Positions 28,279 through 36,704 of a stretch of DNA of 64,000 nt are shown here, one piece after another; position 1 is the stretch's first letter, and every line of letters begins with the position of its first letter. The stretch is taken from positions 1 through 64,000 of the forward strand of contig CANLEM010000002.1 in NCBI GenBank assembly GCA_947489685.1, in the 5' to 3' direction. The notes under the pieces are model-generated. The model saw nothing but the letters and a program-made list of their open reading frames with translations, did no database searches and had not been told where the DNA came from. The translations under genes were made by a program, and so were the position numbers. This DNA comes from an uncultured Aquimarina sp. GTDB taxonomy: Bacteria; Bacteroidota; Bacteroidia; Flavobacteriales; Flavobacteriaceae.

Positions 28279-28815
28279 ATGAGTATATTACCAAAGTTTG
28301 GATTATTACAGTTTAGGAACTCGGTAAGGATATACCATACAAGTATTACCGAAAGCTTACAACTGTTTAAAGAAGAAACGAGAGAACGAAAGGTTAATCT
28401 TTTTTTATTTCATAAACCTAATGAGCTGGAAGAACTGGATAGTGCTATAAATTTTTTGAATAATTTCAGAATACTGATCCACGTAGACTGGTTAGAAGAT
28501 GCAGTAGAAGAAGACAAAAGTGACATTATTACTAAAACCATTACTCAAAAAATTAAAAATAATGATAAGTTTATTTTCTTAGCAACAGAGGATGCTATAC
28601 ATTCAAAATGGTGTAATTGGGTGCTTCGTTTGGCAAAAACTAAAATCCCAGTAGAAGATATTATAATGTTACCCGTAAGAGGAGATTATGATGATTACGG
28701 AGGCGAAGAGTTTTTACAAAAATACCCTTATATTCACGAAGGTGAAGAACAAGTATATTACATTAAATATCCTAATGGAAATATCAAAAAATTAACCGAT
28801 TGGATGACGTCATAA
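28279..28815 (+). CDS. stand-alone TIR-like domain protein
   Basis: A 178-residue cytoplasmic protein. Residues 38-150 read as a TIR fold: a first strand VNLFLFHKP, later IKNNDKFIFLATEDAIHSKW, then CNWVLRLAK and IIMLPVRGDY. In catalytic TIR domains the motif is WCxxE, where the glutamate cleaves NAD+. Here it is W111-C112-N-W-V115, so the glutamate appears to be valine. No partner domain is fused and no defence gene is adjacent. It may be a structural or signalling TIR rather than an NADase. It ends 21 bases before the convergent hemL gene. Confidence 0.7.
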   Translation: MSILPKFGLLQFRNSVRIYHTSITESLQLFKEETRERKVNLFLFHKPNELEELDSAINFLNNFRILIHVDWLEDAVEEDKSDIITKTITQKIKNNDKFIFLATEDAIHSKWCNWVLRLAKTKIPVEDIIMLPVRGDYDDYGGEEFLQKYPYIHEGEEQVYYIKYPNGNIKKLTDWMTS

Positions 28816-28836
28816 CTTTTTTGCACTTACAACAAC

Positions 28837-30129
28837 TTAAAGATTAATAGTACTCGCCACTTTTTCTACGGCCGCAATAGTCGTATCAAGATCATCATAA
28901 GTAAGAGCTTCAGTAATGAACCACGTTTCGAAAGCGCTTGGTGCTATATAGATTCCGTTGTTTAAAAGGCCATGAAAAAACTTTTTAAAGGTATCATTAT
29001 TCCCAATAGCCGCCGTATCAAAATCCACAACACTTTCTTCAGCAAAATGTACAGAAATCATAGATCCTAATCTATTAATAGTATGCACAACATTGTACTT
29101 GTTCAAAACATCCGCAATTCCCTTATGCAAATACTCGGTTTTATTAGCTATGCTTTTAAAAATTTCGGGATTATCATTTAATTCGGTAAGCATTGCCAAA
29201 CCTGCTGCCATTGCCAAAGGATTACCACTTAGAGTACCTGCCTGATATACTGGACCCAAAGGAGCAAGATGATTCATGATTTCCTCTCTAGCTGCAAATG
29301 CTCCAACAGGAAGCCCTCCTCCAATCACCTTCCCAAAGGTAACGATATCTGCATTTACTCCTAAAAGCTCTTGGGCACCTCCCTTTGCCAATCTAAACCC
29401 TGTCATTACCTCATCAAAGATTAATAAAATATTGTGTGTATCGCACAAAGCTCTAAGTCCTTCTAAAAACCCTTTAACGGGTGGTATACACCCCATATTA
29501 CCGGCAACGGGTTCAATAATAATACAAGCAATTTCATTTGTATTAGATGTTATGATACTTTCAACATTCGCCAGATCATTGTACTTAGCCAATAATGTAT
29601 CTTGAGCAGTACCTTTGGTAACACCAGGACTATTTGGGCTTCCAAAAGTAACAGCACCACTACCGGCTTGTATCAAAAACGAATCGCTGTGTCCATGATA
29701 ACATCCGGCAAATTTGATGATCTTATCTTTTCCTGTATATCCTCGCGCTAACCTTACTGCACTCATACAGGCCTCGGTACCCGAGTTTACAAATCTTATT
29801 TTATCTATGTTAGGCACCATAGACACAGCCAATTCAGCGATCTGTGTTTCGATTTCAGTTGGCATACCAAAGCTAGTACCTTTCTTAGCTTTTTCGACCA
29901 CCGCATTAACTACTGATTCGTGTGCGTGACCAAGAATCATAGGACCCCAGGAGTTAATATAATCAATCAATTTATTTCCATCTTCATCATATAGATATGC
30001 TCCTTTGGCTTGTTTAACAAATATGGGGTCTCCTCCGACCGCCTTGAATGCTCTTACAGGTGAATTTACCCCTCCAGGGATTACATTTTGTGCCGCTTTA
30101 AAAAGTGCACTACTTCTTTGGTAGATCAT
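28837..30129 (-). CDS. hemL: glutamate-1-semialdehyde 2,1-aminomutase
   Basis: A 430-residue PLP enzyme of the fold-I aminotransferase class that makes 5-aminolevulinate for haem. The PLP lysine is Lys267 in [11 protein letters not shown]. Other family marks are [23 protein letters not shown] and FDEVMTGFR. Length is normal. It is the last gene of a three-gene unit with the glucosaminidase two bases upstream. Confidence 0.97.
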   Translation of the reverse strand: MIYQRSSALFKAAQNVIPGGVNSPVRAFKAVGGDPIFVKQAKGAYLYDEDGNKLIDYINSWGPMILGHAHESVVNAVVEKAKKGTSFGMPTEIETQIAELAVSMVPNIDKIRFVNSGTEACMSAVRLARGYTGKDKIIKFAGCYHGHSDSFLIQAGSGAVTFGSPNSPGVTKGTAQDTLLAKYNDLANVESIITSNTNEIACIIIEPVAGNMGCIPPVKGFLEGLRALCDTHNILLIFDEVMTGFRLAKGGAQELLGVNADIVTFGKVIGGGLPVGAFAAREEIMNHLAPLGPVYQAGTLSGNPLAMAAGLAMLTELNDNPEIFKSIANKTEYLHKGIADVLNKYNVVHTINRLGSMISVHFAEESVVDFDTAAIGNNDTFKKFFHGLLNNGIYIAPSAFETWFITEALTYDDLDTTIAAVEKVASTINL

Positions 30130-30131
30130 GT

Positions 30132-31004
30132 TTAATTGAAATCTTCTTCATCGCCATCAATGGCCGTAACTTTTAGCACTTGCCCGATTTTGATATTATT
30201 ATCTGCTAGATTATTATAGGTTTTAAGTTCTTCGACAGATATATTATATCTTCTCGAAATAGAATATAATGTATCTCCTTTTTGCACAAGATGTCCATTA
30301 CTACTAGAAATACTTGTTACTGTAGTAACATTTTTCTTTTTCTTAGGTGTTTTGCGTTTTTTCCTACCCAGAACATCATTATCAAATTCATCCAGGTGGT
30401 AACGCTCTATAATACTGATTAATTTCTCAGGATATTTTTTATCAGTTGCATAACCAGCTTCTCTAAGTCCCCGAGCCCAAGATTTATAATCACGTTGATT
30501 AAATGTAAATAACCTGGCATATCGTTTTCTGTTTTTCAAGAATAACGAGTGATCTCTAAACGATTCTTGTGCTTGGTCATATTTTCGAAAACATTCTTGC
30601 GAGCGATCATCATCATGATATACTCTTGCTCCTTCCCAATCATGACATTTGATCCCGAAATGATTTTTTGCTTTGCTGGTAAGTTCGCCATAACCAGCTC
30701 CAGATTCAAGAATCCCTTGAGCCAAAGTAATACTTGCAGGAATACCATATGTTCTCATCTCATCTTTGGCAATCGCAGAAAACTCAAAAATATATTGTTG
30801 TACTCGTTCTTTATATGAAAGTGCAGTTTTAGGTTTTGTAACCGGTTTTTCTATTGTTTTCTCTGAAGTAGAGCGTTCTACTTTGGTTACCGAGGTTTGT
30901 CGAGGTGCTGGTTTTTTTGTTCTTGAGGTGGATATTACTCTTTTGTTTCCTCCACAGGAAATCAAAAATGCAACTACGCACAACAACGAAATAAATTTCT
31001 TCAT
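30132..31004 (-). CDS. exported glucosaminidase with LysM domain
   Basis: A 290-residue peptidoglycan hydrolase. It has a lipoprotein signal ([18 protein letters not shown]), a Ser/Thr/Lys-rich linker, a glucosaminidase domain at about 75-215 ([18 protein letters not shown] with the catalytic glutamate, and [14 protein letters not shown]), and a C-terminal LysM at about 238-282 ([18 protein letters not shown]). It would act on the cell wall from a lipid anchor. It sits two bases upstream of hemL and seven bases downstream of a PLP-dependent enzyme gene, a compact operon. Confidence 0.93.
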   Translation of the reverse strand: MKKFISLLCVVAFLISCGGNKRVISTSRTKKPAPRQTSVTKVERSTSEKTIEKPVTKPKTALSYKERVQQYIFEFSAIAKDEMRTYGIPASITLAQGILESGAGYGELTSKAKNHFGIKCHDWEGARVYHDDDRSQECFRKYDQAQESFRDHSLFLKNRKRYARLFTFNQRDYKSWARGLREAGYATDKKYPEKLISIIERYHLDEFDNDVLGRKKRKTPKKKKNVTTVTSISSSNGHLVQKGDTLYSISRRYNISVEELKTYNNLADNNIKIGQVLKVTAIDGDEEDFN

Positions 31005-31011
31005 TTTAGTA

Positions 31012-31956
31012 TTAAATTGTAATAAGGGGTAGCTTCTTTTTCATTAATTTTTTGTTCATTCCAGCTATACCCTGAAGCCCGCCAGTATGCACGGCTAAAA
31101 TACGAGTATTTTTTGGAAAAATCCCTTTTTGAATTCTATCAAAAATGCCAAAAAGCATCTTAGCTGTATAGACTGGATCTAATGCTATTTGTTGCTGCTC
31201 TTTAAACACATTAATAAACTCAATTAGTTCCTGATTTATTTTACCATATCCACCAAAATGATAATCCAAAATCAACTCCCAGTTCTTTTGGGTGGTATAC
31301 TTAGCAATTTCTTTATTAAGAAAATCGCCCTTTAAAGCAGGGAAACCTATTATTTTTTGATGTGGCAATGAGCTATTGATAATACCCGAAATAGTTCCTC
31401 CAGTACCTACAGCACAGCATACAACATCATATTCTAAATCTTGCGCAGTTAATATTTCCTCACATCCTTTTATTGCCAAATCGTTAGTTCCTCCTTCTGG
31501 GACTAAATAAAACGACCCAAATTTGGCTCTTAATTCATCCAAAAAGACTAAAGTAGTTTTATTTCGATACGTTTCTCTAGTTACAAAATGCAGATCCATA
31601 TCTTGTTCATGCGCAAATCGCAACGTATGATTTTCAGATATTGTTTTATCAAAATCTTTTCCTAATTCTTCGCCACGTATAATGCCTATAGTTTTTAATC
31701 CCACGATTTTTCCTGCAGCAGCTGTAGCGGCTATATGATTACTATAAGCACCTCCAAATGTAAGAATAGTATCATATCCTAATGCCTTGGCTTCGGTAAG
31801 ATTGTATTTTAATTTTCTAAATTTATTGCCAGAAACGAAAGCATGAATCTGGTCTTCGCGTTTTACATCCAAAACCACTTGTGCACTATCCAAAATGGAA
31901 TGAGCGATGGATTGATTTTTAGAATATATCGTTTCCGAAGAAAAAAATTGCATCAT
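31012..31956 (-). CDS. PLP-dependent enzyme, ACC deaminase/D-cysteine desulfhydrase family
   Basis: About 314 residues from the ATG at 31956 (a second ATG follows directly). The frame reaches a GTG at 31977, but that codon lies in a -7 promoter element. The PLP lysine region is KREDQIHAFVSGNKFRKLKYN, followed by TFGGAYSNH and GTGGTISGI for phosphate binding, all typical of the ACC deaminase/D-cysteine desulfhydrase group. The substrate cannot be told from sequence. First gene of the operon with the glucosaminidase and hemL. Confidence 0.9.
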   Translation of the reverse strand: MMQFFSSETIYSKNQSIAHSILDSAQVVLDVKREDQIHAFVSGNKFRKLKYNLTEAKALGYDTILTFGGAYSNHIAATAAAGKIVGLKTIGIIRGEELGKDFDKTISENHTLRFAHEQDMDLHFVTRETYRNKTTLVFLDELRAKFGSFYLVPEGGTNDLAIKGCEEILTAQDLEYDVVCCAVGTGGTISGIINSSLPHQKIIGFPALKGDFLNKEIAKYTTQKNWELILDYHFGGYGKINQELIEFINVFKEQQQIALDPVYTAKMLFGIFDRIQKGIFPKNTRILAVHTGGLQGIAGMNKKLMKKKLPLITI

Positions 31957-31976
31957 AAATGCTTTAGTTAAGAGCA

Positions 31977-31984
31977 CAAAAGTA
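31977..31984 (-). promoter_or_regulatory. -7 promoter element of the hemL operon
   Basis: Minus-strand TACTTTTG is an exact TAnnTTTG match. It lies 20 bases before the ATG at 31956, back to back with the alginate lyase promoter. Confidence 0.5.
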
Positions 31985-32003
31985 CGTTTAATTTATTTTT
32001 TCT

Positions 32004-32011
32004 TATTTTTG
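32004..32011 (+). promoter_or_regulatory. -7 promoter element of the alginate lyase gene
   Basis: TATTTTTG matches TAnnTTTG exactly, 27 bases before the ATG at 32039. No clear TTG lies at -33. The divergent -7 element is only about 20 bases away. Confidence 0.4.
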
Positions 32012-32038
32012 GTCAACCAATTTACATAACCAAAAACC

Positions 32039-32953
32039 ATGGTAAACATAAAGACCTTTTATAGACCACTACTATCTACATTGTTTTTAATAACACTATC
32101 ACTCTTATTTGTAAACTGTACTGCTTCTGAAGAGGACACGCCCCAAGAAACCTCTGAAGAAATTCCGACCGAAGAAGAACCTAATGAAGAAGAGGAAGAA
32201 CAAGCAAAAAATGTTGTTTGGAAAAACTGGTATCTATCAGTTCCAATTAATAGAGGTAATGGCAAAGCCACTTCGATTTATTACGAAGCTATAGAAAGTG
32301 ATGCACTTACAACTGATCAAAAAAAATACTTTTATCAAAACGAAGATGGAAGTTATACTTTTTATACGCATTTTACAGGATATACCACCTCTGGAGAATC
32401 ACCTCTAAACGGAGGGAAATATTGTAGAACAGAATTACGTGAATATTGGCGAGGTAATCAAAGTACATCAGATAACTGGCCTATGACCACAGGTACACAC
32501 CTATTAGAATCTACACTGCGAGTAAACCATTGTGAAGGAAACAAGCAAACTTATATTGCGCAAATTCATGGAATTAAAAATGATGATCTAGGGCTTAAAA
32601 ACTCTCCGGCCACTGTAAAAGCCCAATGGTACGATGGTAATATAGTGATAGAGTATTATCAGAAACCTGATACTGGAGAATGGACAAGTGATGGCGATGA
32701 AAAAGTTACTATTGGTCGGGTGGATAATGAAAAGTTCACTATCTACTTAAAAATTGAAGAGGGTAAATTATTATATAAATTGGTATGTGTTGCCAAGAAT
32801 ATCGATACTGATTTTATCACTTTATATGATTATGCCGGAAACGGTTATCGCTATGAAAATTATTTCAAAACTGGTAATTATTTTAAATGGAATTCGGATT
32901 ATGATCAATCTGCCGAGGTAGTACTATACAGTGTAAAAACAACACATAACTAA
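32039..32953 (+). CDS. PL7-family alginate lyase lipoprotein
   Basis: A 304-residue lipoprotein (signal ending SLLFVNC, Cys27) with a long Glu/Thr/Pro-rich linker of about 30 residues that holds the enzyme off the membrane. The catalytic beta-jelly-roll has the three PL7 signatures: RTELRE (130-135), QIH (175-177) and YFKTGNYFKW near the C-terminus. The QIH form is often linked to activity on guluronate-containing blocks. It would cleave alginate from brown algae outside the cell. No susC/susD pair is nearby, so it stands outside a classical utilisation locus here. Confidence 0.93.
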   Translation: MVNIKTFYRPLLSTLFLITLSLLFVNCTASEEDTPQETSEEIPTEEEPNEEEEEQAKNVVWKNWYLSVPINRGNGKATSIYYEAIESDALTTDQKKYFYQNEDGSYTFYTHFTGYTTSGESPLNGGKYCRTELREYWRGNQSTSDNWPMTTGTHLLESTLRVNHCEGNKQTYIAQIHGIKNDDLGLKNSPATVKAQWYDGNIVIEYYQKPDTGEWTSDGDEKVTIGRVDNEKFTIYLKIEEGKLLYKLVCVAKNIDTDFITLYDYAGNGYRYENYFKTGNYFKWNSDYDQSAEVVLYSVKTTHN

Positions 32954-32977
32954 TTCAAATCCTTGCAGCTTCTTCTT

Positions 32978-33304
32978 TTACCAATACTTAAGAAAACTCC
33001 ATGGTTTTCTAGTTTTCAGGTAATAGAGATCATCCTCATTAAAATAGGCTTCTCTTTCAAAAGAGATATTGCGATACGCTTGTCGAGAATTTCGATATTG
33101 AATTAAACGAATAATATACTCGGTAATGTAAAGAAAATAAAAAGGCACTACCAATAACTCTGCTTGTTGTCTTAAATGAATGCGTTCATGGTTAATAAAA
33201 GCCTCATCTTGCTTTAAAAAAGATTCTTTAACCACAATAAATGGCCAAAGCGCAATACCAACAAAATGTCGGCCAATCAAATATTTGTTAACGATTACGG
33301 GCAT
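32978..33304 (-). CDS. small membrane-associated protein with HExxH motif
   Basis: A 108-residue protein with two hydrophobic stretches (VGIALWPFIVV, LLVVPFYFLYITEYII). Between them is NHERIHLRQQAE, an HExxH motif, and about 40 residues later FEREAY offers a possible third zinc ligand in an ExxA-like setting. This resembles a minimal gluzincin core; similar short proteins occur in Bacteroidota. Activity is not established. Its start is 30 bases from that of the divergent DUF5522 gene, and its end is 24 bases from the convergent alginate lyase. Confidence 0.65.
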   Translation of the reverse strand: MPVIVNKYLIGRHFVGIALWPFIVVKESFLKQDEAFINHERIHLRQQAELLVVPFYFLYITEYIIRLIQYRNSRQAYRNISFEREAYFNEDDLYYLKTRKPWSFLKYW

Positions 33305-33334
33305 ATAACTGCAAGATACTTATTTTTGTATAAT

Positions 33335-33511
33335 ATGAACAATCCTAAAAAAGTAATAACTCCAAAAGAAGGAGATTATTATATAACCCCAGAAGGGTAT
33401 CGATGTTTTACAGAGCAATATCATTTAAGAAGAGGGTATTGCTGTGAAAGTGGTTGTAGGCATTGCCCATACGGGTATGACAAAAAAACCAATAGTTATT
33501 CTAAAAAATAG
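33335..33511 (+). CDS. DUF5522-type small cysteine-rich protein
   Basis: A 58-residue protein from the ATG at 33335; the upstream extension of the frame would overlap the divergent gene and is not needed. It opens with basic residues, has DYYITPEGYRCFTEQYHLRR, and ends with a cysteine cluster in YCCESGCRHCPYGYD. The CC-x3-C-x2-C spacing suggests a metal site. DUF5522 proteins are common in Bacteroidota, with no assigned function. Confidence 0.85.
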   Translation: MNNPKKVITPKEGDYYITPEGYRCFTEQYHLRRGYCCESGCRHCPYGYDKKTNSYSKK

Positions 33512-33593
33512 ATCTGCAACCCATTACATGGTATGATTATTGTGACAGGTTTATTTACAAATGTTGTTGTTAAATCTATAAAAATCAGGGATT

Positions 33594-34139
33594 ATGAAAT
33601 TTTTTTCACTTTTATCATTAATCCTTATCATAACTCTTAGTTCTTGCACTACTGTGCGTGTTGCCTCGGATTATGATAAGAAGGCAAATTTTACTACTTA
33701 CAAGAGCTTCGCTTTTTACAAGCCCGGCATAGACAAGGCTGAAATTAGTGATTTGGACAAAAAGCGCATCTTAAGAGCAATCGAATCTGATATGGCCGCA
33801 AAAGGATTTACCAAATCAGAAAATCCAGATGTATTGGTCAGTATTTTTACAAAAACTAAAGAAAACGTAAATGTCTATCAAAATAATTTTGGATTTGGAG
33901 GTTTTGGATACGGCTGGGGATGGAATCCATGGTTCTGGGGACCAGGCTATAACAATACTGTATCCCGAACTACCGAGGGCACTTTGTATATTGATCTTAT
34001 TGATGCTTCTAAGAAAGAACTAATTTGGCAAGGAATGGGGACCTCTGCATTAACCAAAAATGTAGATAAAAAACAAGAGAAAATGAATGAGATTGTATCG
34101 GCTATCTTAGAAAAATATCCGCCACAGTTAAATTATTAA
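33594..34139 (+). CDS. DUF4136-domain lipoprotein
   Basis: A 181-residue lipoprotein (MKFFSLLSLILIITLSSC). The mature protein fits DUF4136: VRVASDYDKKANFTTYKSFA at the start, ILRAIESDMAAKGF in the middle, a Gly/Trp/Phe-rich loop (FGFGGFGYGWGWNPWFW) and GTLYIDLIDASKKELIWQGM at the end. The family is found in many Gram-negative outer membranes and its role is unknown. Monocistronic, with a strong terminator downstream. Confidence 0.9.
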   Translation: MKFFSLLSLILIITLSSCTTVRVASDYDKKANFTTYKSFAFYKPGIDKAEISDLDKKRILRAIESDMAAKGFTKSENPDVLVSIFTKTKENVNVYQNNFGFGGFGYGWGWNPWFWGPGYNNTVSRTTEGTLYIDLIDASKKELIWQGMGTSALTKNVDKKQEKMNEIVSAILEKYPPQLNY

Positions 34140-34160
34140 ATACTATCTCACGTTAAGAGC

Positions 34161-34194
34161 AATAGCCTTTCTTTTGTAGAAAGGCTATTTTTTT
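34161..34194 (+). terminator. Rho-independent terminator after the DUF4136 gene
   Basis: A perfect 12-bp stem AATAGCCTTTCT/AGAAAGGCTATT with loop TTTGT is followed by TTTTT. Confidence 0.9.
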
Positions 34195-34228
34195 ATGTAC
34201 ATTTATACATAACTTGACACTAAAATAT

Positions 34229-34843
34229 ATGCGTAATTTTTTGCTTGGTGCATTAATGGCTGCCCTATTAGTCTTTGGAATAAAATATTTTATAGATCAA
34301 TCTAATGAACGAAAAACCGAAATAGAATCGTCGGATCTGATTTTGACGCAAATGAAAAATGTAGGCAAATTGGTAGTGACCGAAGGTCATTTTGCTGAAG
34401 TTATCACCTATAAAAATGCCAAGAAATACTACTGGAATGCCCTAAGGTCAAGAAAATCCGCAGTTGTAGTCGTTAATGCCAAAGTACAAATTGCTTACGA
34501 CTTAAGTAAAATCGATTATATTATCAATAAAGAAAATAAAACGGTTACTATTACCAAAATACCAGAAGCAGAAATCGATATAAATCCTGATATTAAATAT
34601 CATAGCCTAATTCCTGGTTACTTTAATACATTTTCTGCCAAAGACCTTAATCAAATCAAAAAGAAAGTTACGGTACAATTAGAAAAAAAGGTTAAAAACT
34701 CAACATTAGTTTCTAATTCTGAAAATAGGCTGATTAGCGAACTTCAAAAAATATATATTCTTACAAATTCTCTAGGCTGGAGGTTAAAGTATAACCATAC
34801 CGAAATAGAAAGTCAAACAAATTTAGAAGAGTTTCTTGATTAA
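34229..34843 (+). CDS. DUF4230-domain membrane-anchored protein
   Basis: A 204-residue protein from the ATG at 34229 (the frame is open to a TTG five codons earlier). One N-terminal membrane helix (FLLGALMAALLVFGIKYFI) is followed by a soluble domain of the DUF4230 type with VVVVNAKVQIAYDLSKIDY and VTITKIPEAEIDINPDIKY. It probably faces the periplasm. Function unknown. It starts 35 bases after a terminator and is therefore likely to have its own promoter, which I could not place. Confidence 0.85.
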   Translation: MRNFLLGALMAALLVFGIKYFIDQSNERKTEIESSDLILTQMKNVGKLVVTEGHFAEVITYKNAKKYYWNALRSRKSAVVVVNAKVQIAYDLSKIDYIINKENKTVTITKIPEAEIDINPDIKYHSLIPGYFNTFSAKDLNQIKKKVTVQLEKKVKNSTLVSNSENRLISELQKIYILTNSLGWRLKYNHTEIESQTNLEEFLD

Positions 34844-35133
34844 TTGCAGCTTTATGTCTCTGTAATTGCCACCCCAGACCCAACATCTAATGATTTTGGG
34901 CCTGAGATCCACTTAAACAAACTCATATAGGTAAGGACTCTGGTATATACCAGAATGACAATATCTCAATTCGTATACATATTAAAAAGATGGAAAGATT
35001 TTTGTCTTTCCATCTTAGTATAAAACCTGTGTAAAGAAATTCGCTTTGTCCCTCAAACTTCTTAAATTATTACAGATTATTATTTTGTTATATATGTAAA
35101 ACGAATATGATATCAATTACCCTACCCCCTATC
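34844..35133. other. intergenic stretch with palindrome and terminator
   Basis: About 290 bases without a credible gene. It contains a perfect 16-base palindrome TCTGGTATATACCAGA at 34939-34954 and, further right, the hairpin annotated separately. The G/C-richer block around 34870-34910 differs in texture from the rest and may be the relic of a repeat. Confidence 0.5.
34984..35016 (-). terminator. minus-strand terminator of the hydrolase operon
   Basis: A perfect 12-bp stem AAGATGGAAAGA/TCTTTCCATCTT with a 6-base loop has a T run on its minus-strand exit. It lies about 120 bases past the hydrolase stop. Confidence 0.65.
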
Positions 35134-35823
35134 TTAATTTTTAATGAAATTTATTATCGTTTTTGCCAATTCGACCATATTTACCCGCTCTATTTGGTGA
35201 ACACAATTCTCAATATGCAACAATTCTCCATTAGGTAATGCCCTACTAATTCGTTGCGACTCTTCTATAGTAACCATTTTATCTAATACCCCGACACATA
35301 CTAACACTTGATGTTGTACCTGCACTAATTCTTGTTCTGTTAATATAGGAGAATCACCCAAATCACTCATCATTTTTGCTGTTTGATGCACCACATCATG
35401 CCAATATTTACTAGAATGTAAGCTTTCTAGATATTCAGCAAATTTTGGAACTTTTTCAGCTATTTTATTAGGGTTTAGCATTTTTACTTCTTGTCTAGAA
35501 AACTCTGGAGTCCAATCAAATTTTGTTCCCAGAGTAATTATTTCATCAACGATATCCGGATATTTTCGTGCTACATTGATTGCAACATATCCTCCCATAC
35601 TATACCCAAAAATTATCGCACTGTCTAATTCATGGTGTTCTATAAACGTTTTCGTATTTTCTGTAAATAAATCAATACTAAAATCACTTTTTATAGGTAC
35701 CCCTCCGTGTCCGGCAAAATTAAACGTGTAAACATTAAATTCTTTTTCTAGGGTCCCTATTAGTTTTTCAAACTGTTTTTTACTTCCTAGTGCTCCATGA
35801 AGTAATATGATATTATTTTTCAA
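35134..35823 (-). CDS. alpha/beta hydrolase
   Basis: A 229-residue cytoplasmic hydrolase. It has the oxyanion-region motif LLHGALGS, the nucleophile elbow GYSMGGY (Ser75), and a late histidine in ENCVHQIERVN. The family includes esterases and the MenH type; the substrate cannot be assigned. The start appears to be TTG at 35823: an in-frame TAA stands immediately before it, no ATG is near, and the hydrolase fold begins at once (KNNIILLHG). It is the last gene of a three-gene unit, 17 bases after the TfoX-like gene. Confidence 0.88.
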   Translation of the reverse strand: MKNNIILLHGALGSKKQFEKLIGTLEKEFNVYTFNFAGHGGVPIKSDFSIDLFTENTKTFIEHHELDSAIIFGYSMGGYVAINVARKYPDIVDEIITLGTKFDWTPEFSRQEVKMLNPNKIAEKVPKFAEYLESLHSSKYWHDVVHQTAKMMSDLGDSPILTEQELVQVQHQVLVCVGVLDKMVTIEESQRISRALPNGELLHIENCVHQIERVNMVELAKTIINFIKN

Positions 35824-35840
35824 TTAAATTGGTTTTAATA

Positions 35841-36164
35841 TTATTTTGGTTCGAGACTCATAACATAATCATAGCTCTCATCTAGATATTGAGCTACTTT
35901 GTCCAAATCTTTTAACATCCTTTCTGGTATTAACACATAGCCTTTCATCACGGCATTATATGACTTGTATAGTGTTGAATCAAATTCTTTAATATATTTT
36001 TCTTGAACTTCTTTTGAAAATCGAATTCCTATTTCTCCTGCTTTGTTAAAGAGTGAAAACATATACCCATTGGCAGAAGTATATGGCATTGTCTTCCCCT
36101 TTCTTTCAAATCTATCACACTTTGCTACAAGTTCGTCATAAATTTTTAATTTTTCTTTCCACAT
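35841..36164 (-). CDS. TfoX N-terminal-like small protein
   Basis: A 107-residue cytoplasmic protein. The segment KGKTMPYTSANGYMFSLFNK, with later strands and YVLIPERML, resembles the N-terminal domain of TfoX/Sxy-type proteins, though the match is from memory of the pattern and not certain. It lies three bases downstream of the START-like gene and 17 upstream of the hydrolase, so all three are probably one transcript. Confidence 0.6.
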   Translation of the reverse strand: MWKEKLKIYDELVAKCDRFERKGKTMPYTSANGYMFSLFNKAGEIGIRFSKEVQEKYIKEFDSTLYKSYNAVMKGYVLIPERMLKDLDKVAQYLDESYDYVMSLEPK

Positions 36165-36167
36165 AGC

Positions 36168-36608
36168 TTATTGTTTTTCGGCAAACTCTTTAAATTGTTT
36201 CATCCATTTCCCGGCCTGTTTTTTATACATACTAGGAAAAACTAACGCCATTAGCTTCGGCAATACCCAGTCTATCCTAGTATATTCGCACTCATAATCA
36301 TATCGCGTTTGATGGTCATCAATTTTAACGAATGTATATTTCATGGTATTATCCATATGTTTATGATGATAATGCGCCTCAAATGATAGTGGTAGATTAT
36401 TATTGAGAATAGTCTCGGTTAAAATCATATCACGCTTGCCATGTTTGTAATACATTTTTGATATTGCACCATTTTCTCCCGCATTTCCACTTTGCAGTTC
36501 TTTTTTCACAAAACCATCTTGATGCTCTTTTAGACTTGACACATCCATAAAAATAGTGATTAATTTTTCTCGTGATTGATGAATGTTTAATGAACCTTTA
36601 AATTTCAT
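36168..36608 (-). CDS. SRPBCC (START-like) family protein
   Basis: A 146-residue protein with the START-like hydrophobic-pocket pattern: a first strand MKFKGSLNIHQSREKLITIF, a middle part KEHQDGFVKKE and YEAHYHHKHMDNTMKYTF-like strands, then a long C-terminal helix KQAGKWMKQFKEFAEKQ. Such proteins bind small hydrophobic ligands. First gene of the unit with the TfoX-like and hydrolase genes. Confidence 0.8.
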   Translation of the reverse strand: MKFKGSLNIHQSREKLITIFMDVSSLKEHQDGFVKKELQSGNAGENGAISKMYYKHGKRDMILTETILNNNLPLSFEAHYHHKHMDNTMKYTFVKIDDHQTRYDYECEYTRIDWVLPKLMALVFPSMYKKQAGKWMKQFKEFAEKQ

Positions 36609-36704
36609 AATGTTATTTTTAATTTAATATCGAGGGCATAGTTAAAAATACAAATTTGACTTTTGGTTACAGAAGTGTTTTGTAACCTATTTGAGGTTAA
36701 ATTT

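Noticed and set aside
28279..28815. Thoeris or another TIR-based defence locus
   Set aside because: No SIR2-like, ThsA-like or other effector gene is adjacent; neighbours are a metalloprotease and hemL.
31957..31977. GTG start at 31977 for the PLP-dependent enzyme
   Set aside because: The codon overlaps an exact -7 promoter element, so it would not be in the message; the ATG at 31956 or 31953 fits better.
33266..33334. Longer start of the DUF5522 gene
   Set aside because: It would overlap the start of the divergent HExxH gene and adds residues unlike the family; the ATG at 33335 is enough.
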